From contig JAITPZ010000008.1 of assembly GCA_031289165.1 (NCBI GenBank), forward strand, positions 1 to 16,422: a stretch of DNA of 16,422 bases, given 5' to 3'. The notes beneath the pieces were generated by a model. That model did not search any database. It was not told the DNA's origin and was given only the letters and a program-made list of their open reading frames with translations. The stretch is from Synergistaceae bacterium (lineage in GTDB: Bacteria > Synergistota > Synergistia > Synergistales > Aminobacteriaceae). The position numbers and the translations under genes were made by a program. Below, one piece after another: positions 13,481 to 16,422 of this stretch; the first letter of the stretch is position 1; every line of letters starts with the position of its first letter.

Positions 13481-14181
13481 CAGATCCACCAGCCTTTCGT
13501 GAGCGCCATGCCCGGCCTGCGCGGATAGGCCGACCGGAGAGGTGCGATTTTTTCCCACATTATAAAGGAATAACTGCGCTCCTTCGGACCGTAGGGAAGG
13601 ATTGCGGGCCGGGAAAGGCCCAGCGTTCCCCATTGATCCCCTGTTTCTTCCAGTTCCCCGGCCCCCTTCGGTCCCTTGAAGGCGAGCAGGCGGCCTCCCA
13701 CGGCGACCAGAGGAGACAGGTACTCGGTCAGCACGCCCACGGAGCCCAGCGCACGGGCCGAGGCGAAGTCGTAGCGCTCGCGCGCGCGAAGCGCGTACTC
13801 CTCGCAGCGCCCCCAGATCACGGTCACGTTGGGGAGTCCCAGCGCGGCGGCGATTTCCTCCGTCGCGCGACATTTTTTTCGAACGCTGTCCAACAGCGTC
13901 ACGGAGAGGTCGGGCCTGCAGATCGCCCAGACCATACCGGGAAACCCCCCTCCGCTTCCCACGTCGATCACGCTGCCCGAGGCGGGAAGCAGCGGCACGG
14001 ACCACAGGCAGTCCATCACGTGAACGTCATGGATCTCCCCCGCGTCGCGGGAGCCGGTCAGCCGCACGGTGACGCAGGAAGCCACAAGCTCCGCGCAACG
14101 CCGCAGGCTCGGCCCCCATAATTTTTCCAGTTCCATTTTTTGCGCGTGCAGTGTATCCTCAGACAATAATTTTTCAGACAA
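13480..14181 (-). CDS. rsmG: 16S rRNA (guanine-527-N7) methyltransferase RsmG
   Basis: SAM-dependent methyltransferase that modifies G527 of 16S rRNA in the small-subunit decoding region (formerly GidB). SVIDVGSGGGFPGMVWAI is the SAM-binding motif I, HDVHVMDCLWS matches the conserved H..DSL segment, and SARALGSVGVLTEYLSPLVAVGGRLLAFKGP and the C-terminal YPRRPGMALTKGWW complete the family pattern. The start is uncertain. A TTG at 14179-14181 has GGAGG 5 bases upstream and gives 233 residues; a GTG at 14205 adds eight; an internal ATG at 14136 would be short. The first codons contain a near-duplicate (TTGTCTGA and GAGGATAC each appear twice within 40 bases). Confidence 0.93.
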   Translation of the reverse strand: MSEKLLSEDTLHAQKMELEKLWGPSLRRCAELVASCVTVRLTGSRDAGEIHDVHVMDCLWSVPLLPASGSVIDVGSGGGFPGMVWAICRPDLSVTLLDSVRKKCRATEEIAAALGLPNVTVIWGRCEEYALRARERYDFASARALGSVGVLTEYLSPLVAVGGRLLAFKGPKGAGELEETGDQWGTLGLSRPAILPYGPKERSYSFIMWEKIAPLRSAYPRRPGMALTKGWWI

Positions 14182-14223
14182 CGTATCCTCCGTATGTGCG
14201 GGCACAAACGCCCCGCGGCCCTT

Positions 14224-14232
14224 ATTCTACCA
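14224..14232 (-). promoter_or_regulatory. Possible extended -10 promoter of the rsmG-parAB operon
   Basis: The minus strand reads TGG-TAGAAT (14232 to 14224), five of six to the -10 consensus with a TGn extension, about 45 bases before the preferred rsmG start. No -35 match was found. It sits in the 98-bp gap shared with the divergent plus-strand gene. Confidence 0.35.
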
Positions 14233-14279
14233 TCGGAGCCGTTCGGAGAGGCGTCAGGGGTTTCAGGGGGGCAACGACA

Positions 14280-15035
14280 ATGGGTTTTTTCGAGAACGTC
14301 GTGGAGGCGGTCCGCCGCGTTTCGGATTCGGAAGTGGAGCGCGTGACGCTGGGATGGCACGCGAGCAGCGTCGTCGCGTTCGATGGGCGCTGGGGCATCG
14401 GCTTCGTCCCCAGCTCCCTGAAGGAGCCCCACACCGCGCGCGCGCCGCATACGAACATGCTGCTCGACGGGACGCTCCGGAGACTGGCGGAACTTTTCGT
14501 CTCCCCCTTCCCTCAGGAGTTCGCCGCGGCCACTGCGGCCTGCGCCGCGCTCCTTCCCTTCCCCGACGCCGGTTTTCGCATGGATTCGATCATGCCCTGC
14601 GCGCGGGGCGACCGCGTGGCCGTTCTGGGCTACGAACACGAGCTGGTTCCCCTCATGCGGGACTGGGGCTGGAAGCTGGCCATATTCGACGACCTTCGCC
14701 GCGCCCCGGACTGCTTCCCTCAAAAGGACTTCGCGGACGGCGTCAGGGATGCCGACTGGGTGTGGCTGACGCCCGAGGCCATACGGGACCGGTGGCTGAT
14801 CTCGACCGCGGAGGCCCTGCGCGAAAAGAAAGGATGTTTTCTCCAGGGGCCGGGCCTGCCCTGCCTGACGGAGACCTTCCCCTCTCTGGGCGTCACCCAC
14901 CTCGTCGTCCCCGCCGCGACGGGCGACGAGGAAAGAATACGCGCGCACATCGCGGCGGGCGGAACCCTGTGGCTTTGCCCGGAACTGGAGTGGCGAATCC
15001 ATTTCGCGCAAACGCGGGGAGGAATTTCCCCCTGA
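14280..15035 (+). CDS. DUF4213/DUF364-type putative metal-chelation protein
   Basis: 251-residue soluble protein. The N-terminal part (VERVTLGWHASSVVAFDGRWGIGFVP) resembles DUF4213. The remainder resembles DUF364: GDRVAVLGYEHELVPLMRDWGWKLAIFD, then DADWVWLTPEAIRDRWLISTAEALREKKGCFLQGPGLPCLTETFPSLGVTHLVVP. These two domains occur together in a family annotated as putative heavy-metal chelation proteins from structural genomics, often beside metal or corrinoid genes; the true function is unknown. The ATG at 14280 follows a G-rich stretch (CAGGGGGG) about 9 bases upstream. It is divergent from rsmG and is followed by a 125-bp gap. The family call is from remembered patterns and only moderately sure. 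It has no obvious functional tie to its neighbours. Confidence 0.6.
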   Translation: MGFFENVVEAVRRVSDSEVERVTLGWHASSVVAFDGRWGIGFVPSSLKEPHTARAPHTNMLLDGTLRRLAELFVSPFPQEFAAATAACAALLPFPDAGFRMDSIMPCARGDRVAVLGYEHELVPLMRDWGWKLAIFDDLRRAPDCFPQKDFADGVRDADWVWLTPEAIRDRWLISTAEALREKKGCFLQGPGLPCLTETFPSLGVTHLVVPAATGDEERIRAHIAAGGTLWLCPELEWRIHFAQTRGGISP

Positions 15036-15105
15036 TCCTGAGGATACTGTAAGATCCGGCATATTCCATCTTTGCATCTTTTTGTCGAAATTCTCTTTTT
15101 CTCTC

Positions 15106-15134
15106 TATTGTGCCTCAGCAAAGAATGTTATAGA
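15106..15134 (+). promoter_or_regulatory. Weak promoter candidate for hinT-rpsU-yqeY
   Basis: TATAGA (15129-15134) lies 27 bases before the hinT ATG. The hexamer 17 bases upstream is TATTGT (15106-15111), and the nearby TTGTGC gives a 15-base spacer. Neither -35 is good. It is included because this gap must carry the promoter of the next operon. Confidence 0.3.
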
Positions 15135-15160
15135 ATGAGCAGTTGAAGCGAGGTGGATAT

Positions 15161-15502
15161 ATGATGAGCGATTGCGTTTTCTGCAAAATAGCCAAAGGTG
15201 AAATCCCGGTGGACTTCGTGTACAGGGATGACGCTGTCGTCGTATTTCGTGACGCCAGCCCTCAGGCTCCCACGCATCTGCTCGTGCTTCCGGTGCAGCA
15301 TATCGTATCCGCAGCTGAAGTAAACGACCCGAGTGTCTGGACCCTGATCATGGGGCGCGCGGTGGAGATCGCGCGTGGTTTGGGACTCGAAAAAGAAGGG
15401 TTCCGCATGGTCATCAATACGGGAGTGCAGGGCGGCCAGACGGTGCCGCATCTTCATCTGCATCTTCTGTCGGGACGTAATTTCGGTTGGCCGCCGGGTT
15501 AG
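15161..15502 (+). CDS. hinT: HIT-family nucleotide hydrolase/transferase (HinT-like)
   Basis: 113-residue histidine-triad protein. HinT enzymes are dimeric purine-nucleoside phosphoramidases that hydrolyse AMP-N linkages such as lysyl- or aminoacyl-AMP adducts. The triad HLHLHLL (His97, His99, His101) is near the C-terminus, and the N-terminus DCVFCKIAKGEIP with its CxxC is typical of the HinT branch. THLLVLPVQHI supplies the conserved upstream His. Two ATGs are adjacent (15161 and 15164), following GAGGTGG at 4 and 7 bases; either may be used. It is the first gene of a compact set with rpsU and yqeY. Confidence 0.94.
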   Translation: MMSDCVFCKIAKGEIPVDFVYRDDAVVVFRDASPQAPTHLLVLPVQHIVSAAEVNDPSVWTLIMGRAVEIARGLGLEKEGFRMVINTGVQGGQTVPHLHLHLLSGRNFGWPPG

Positions 15503-15535
15503 GCCGATCGAAAACCCGGAAGGGGGGGATCTTAG

Positions 15536-15727
15536 ATGACGACGGTCATTCGTAAGGACGGAGAGAGCCTCGAGGATGCTCTGCGCCGATTCAAACGAGA
15601 GGTTTCGAAAGTGGGAACTCTCCGCGAGGCGAGAAAGCGGGAGCATTACGAAAAGCCCAGCGACGCCAAGAAACTAAAGAGAGCCGAAGCTGCCAGGAAG
15701 CGCAAGAGCAGCCGGACCAGGGGTTAA
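15536..15727 (+). CDS. rpsU: 30S ribosomal protein S21
   Basis: 63-residue, strongly basic protein with the S21 pattern: TTVIRKDGESLEDALRRFKREVSKVGTLREARKREHYEKPS, then a Lys/Arg-rich tail (KKLKRAEAARKRKSSRTRG). S21 sits on the platform of the 30S subunit near the 3' end of 16S rRNA and assists initiation. A G-rich ribosome binding site (AAGGGGGGG) is 6-7 bases before the ATG. The yqeY start is only 4 bases after the stop, and that pairing is common in bacteria. Confidence 0.97.
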   Translation: MTTVIRKDGESLEDALRRFKREVSKVGTLREARKREHYEKPSDAKKLKRAEAARKRKSSRTRG

Positions 15728-15731
15728 TTGT

Positions 15732-16190
15732 ATGGGATTGGTCGCAAGAGTCGCCGCTGATCTGATTGTCGCCATGAAGGCGCGCGACGAACTGAAAGTG
15801 TCTGTTTTACGTATGCTGAAGGCCGAATTTCAGAAGGCCCAGGCCGATAAGGGGCGTTCCGTTGAAGTGACGGACGACGACGCTCTCGTTCTGGTGCGGC
15901 GGCTGGTTAAGCAGCGCAGGGAGGCGGCCGAGCAGTACGAGGCCGCGGGAGCTTCCGTGCGGGCGAAGGAAGAATTGAGTGAGATTCCCGTTCTGGAGGA
16001 GTACCTTCCCGCCCAGCTTGGCGATGACGAGTTGGACGCATTGATTCGGACGGTCGCGGAAAAGGCGGGTATCGCCTCTCCGAAGGACATGGGAAAGCTG
16101 ATGAAGGCGTTGATGCCGGAAGTGACGGGCCGAGCCGATGGTTCCCGCGTCAAAGACAGAGTAACGGCCTATCTGACGTTGCTGGCATAA
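15732..16190 (+). CDS. yqeY: GatB/YqeY domain protein
   Basis: 152-residue YqeY-family protein, homologous to the C-terminal tail domain of GatB (the tRNA-binding end of the Asp/Glu-tRNA amidotransferase). Matching segments are LVARVAADLIVAMKARDELKVSVLRMLKAEFQ, VRRLVKQRREAAEQYEAAG, LSEIPVLEEYLPAQL and the C-terminal SPKDMGKLMKALMPEVTGRADGSRVKDRVTAYL. Its exact role is unproved; a tRNA-related helper function is usually assumed. The ATG lies 4 bases past rpsU, with the likely ribosome binding site (AGGGG) inside the rpsU end, so translation is probably coupled. It is the last gene before a strong terminator. Confidence 0.95.
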   Translation: MGLVARVAADLIVAMKARDELKVSVLRMLKAEFQKAQADKGRSVEVTDDDALVLVRRLVKQRREAAEQYEAAGASVRAKEELSEIPVLEEYLPAQLGDDELDALIRTVAEKAGIASPKDMGKLMKALMPEVTGRADGSRVKDRVTAYLTLLA

Positions 16191-16214
16191 AATTGCTCAT
16201 ACGAAATGAAATCG

Positions 16215-16248
16215 CGCGAGCCCGGACTTTTGTCCGGGCTCGCGTTTT
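16215..16248 (+). terminator. Strong intrinsic terminator of hinT-rpsU-yqeY
   Basis: CGCGAGCCCGGAC (16215-16227) and GTCCGGGCTCGCG (16232-16244) form a perfect 13-bp GC-rich stem with a TTTT loop, followed by TTTT. It begins 25 bases after the yqeY stop. Confidence 0.92.
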
Positions 16249-16422
16249 CAGGAAAACCCATATCCCCTTCTCTCGAATATTGTAGAAATCCCCAATTGCG
16301 TAAATCATCCGTAATCTGTAAGGTAAATTTAAATTTCGGGGGCAGAGCCTGTTGCTGTACAAACCTGTGGCCCGGCACTGCCGGGGTTCTGTCGATTCCC
16401 TGAATGGACTGGTGTTTTCCTG
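16249..16422. other. Gene-free right end with a small hairpin
   Basis: No convincing coding region is seen. An AT-rich stretch (16261-16335) changes to GC-rich sequence from 16336 on. CCCGGC (16371-16376) and GCCGGG (16380-16385) can form a 6-bp hairpin with a 3-base loop. This may be the leader of a gene that starts beyond the window; no known RNA family is recognised. Confidence 0.3.

Noticed and set aside
13481..14005. N-terminal extension of parA
   Set aside because: It is an out-of-frame reading of rsmG; ParA proteins start a few residues before KGGVGKTT, as the ATG at 13480 gives.
14205..14280. Origin of replication or parS beside rsmG-parAB
   Set aside because: The gene order suggests an origin nearby, but no DnaA-box cluster (TTATCCACA type) and no TGTTTCACGTGAAACA-like parS was found in the window.
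16384..16400. T-loop-like GGTTCTGTCGATTCC suggesting a tRNA
   Set aside because: The spacing is wrong for a T-arm, and no acceptor, D or anticodon arms can be built from the flanks.

Overview
The window is 16.4 kb of GC-rich bacterial DNA packed with housekeeping and fermentative genes. There is no sign of phage, transposon or CRISPR. The gene set suggests a strictly anaerobic fermenter of amino and organic acids. It includes threonine breakdown through Tdh and Kbl, and a lactate module built around an electron-bifurcating type Etf. The flavour of the proteins is most like Synergistota, but that assignment is inference from recalled protein similarity; no rRNA is present to confirm it.

Layout. 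Bases 1-401 (+) are the 3' end of a TerB C-terminal-domain gene. It converges on a minus-strand series: kbl-tdh (threonine to glycine plus acetyl-CoA), then panB with its own promoter and terminator. Next comes the lactate operon, transcribed leftward as etfB-etfA-ldh-larA-lctP (10210 to 3843). A 509-bp AT-richer gap (10211-10719) follows. Beyond it lies a chromosome-maintenance operon, also leftward: rsmG-parA-parB plus a PLP aminotransferase, all overlapping. The rightmost part is on the plus strand: a DUF4213/DUF364-type protein, then hinT-rpsU-yqeY closed by a strong intrinsic terminator.

How the genes work together. EtfB carries the DGDTAQVGP motif of bifurcating Etfs. With EtfA and the GlcD-type FAD enzyme it should form a lactate dehydrogenase/Etf complex like Acetobacterium woodii LctBCD, which oxidises lactate with NAD+ at the expense of reduced ferredoxin. 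LctP would import lactate and LarA would interconvert its isomers. A 13-bp hairpin separates larA from lctP, and a terminator-like hairpin sits just before the etfB ribosome binding site, so expression within the module may be tuned at the RNA level.

The most unusual region is the 10.2-10.7 kb gap. It holds a near-consensus plus-strand promoter (TTGACA, 17 bp, TATAAA) whose -35 lies inside a 10-bp inverted repeat. A perfect 12-bp palindrome sits just upstream, and a hairpin with a T-run lies about 100 nt downstream. No protein fits, so a small RNA, possibly one that represses the convergent aminotransferase gene, is the simplest reading. The fusion of that aminotransferase gene to the parAB operon by an ATGA overlap is the other unexpected arrangement.
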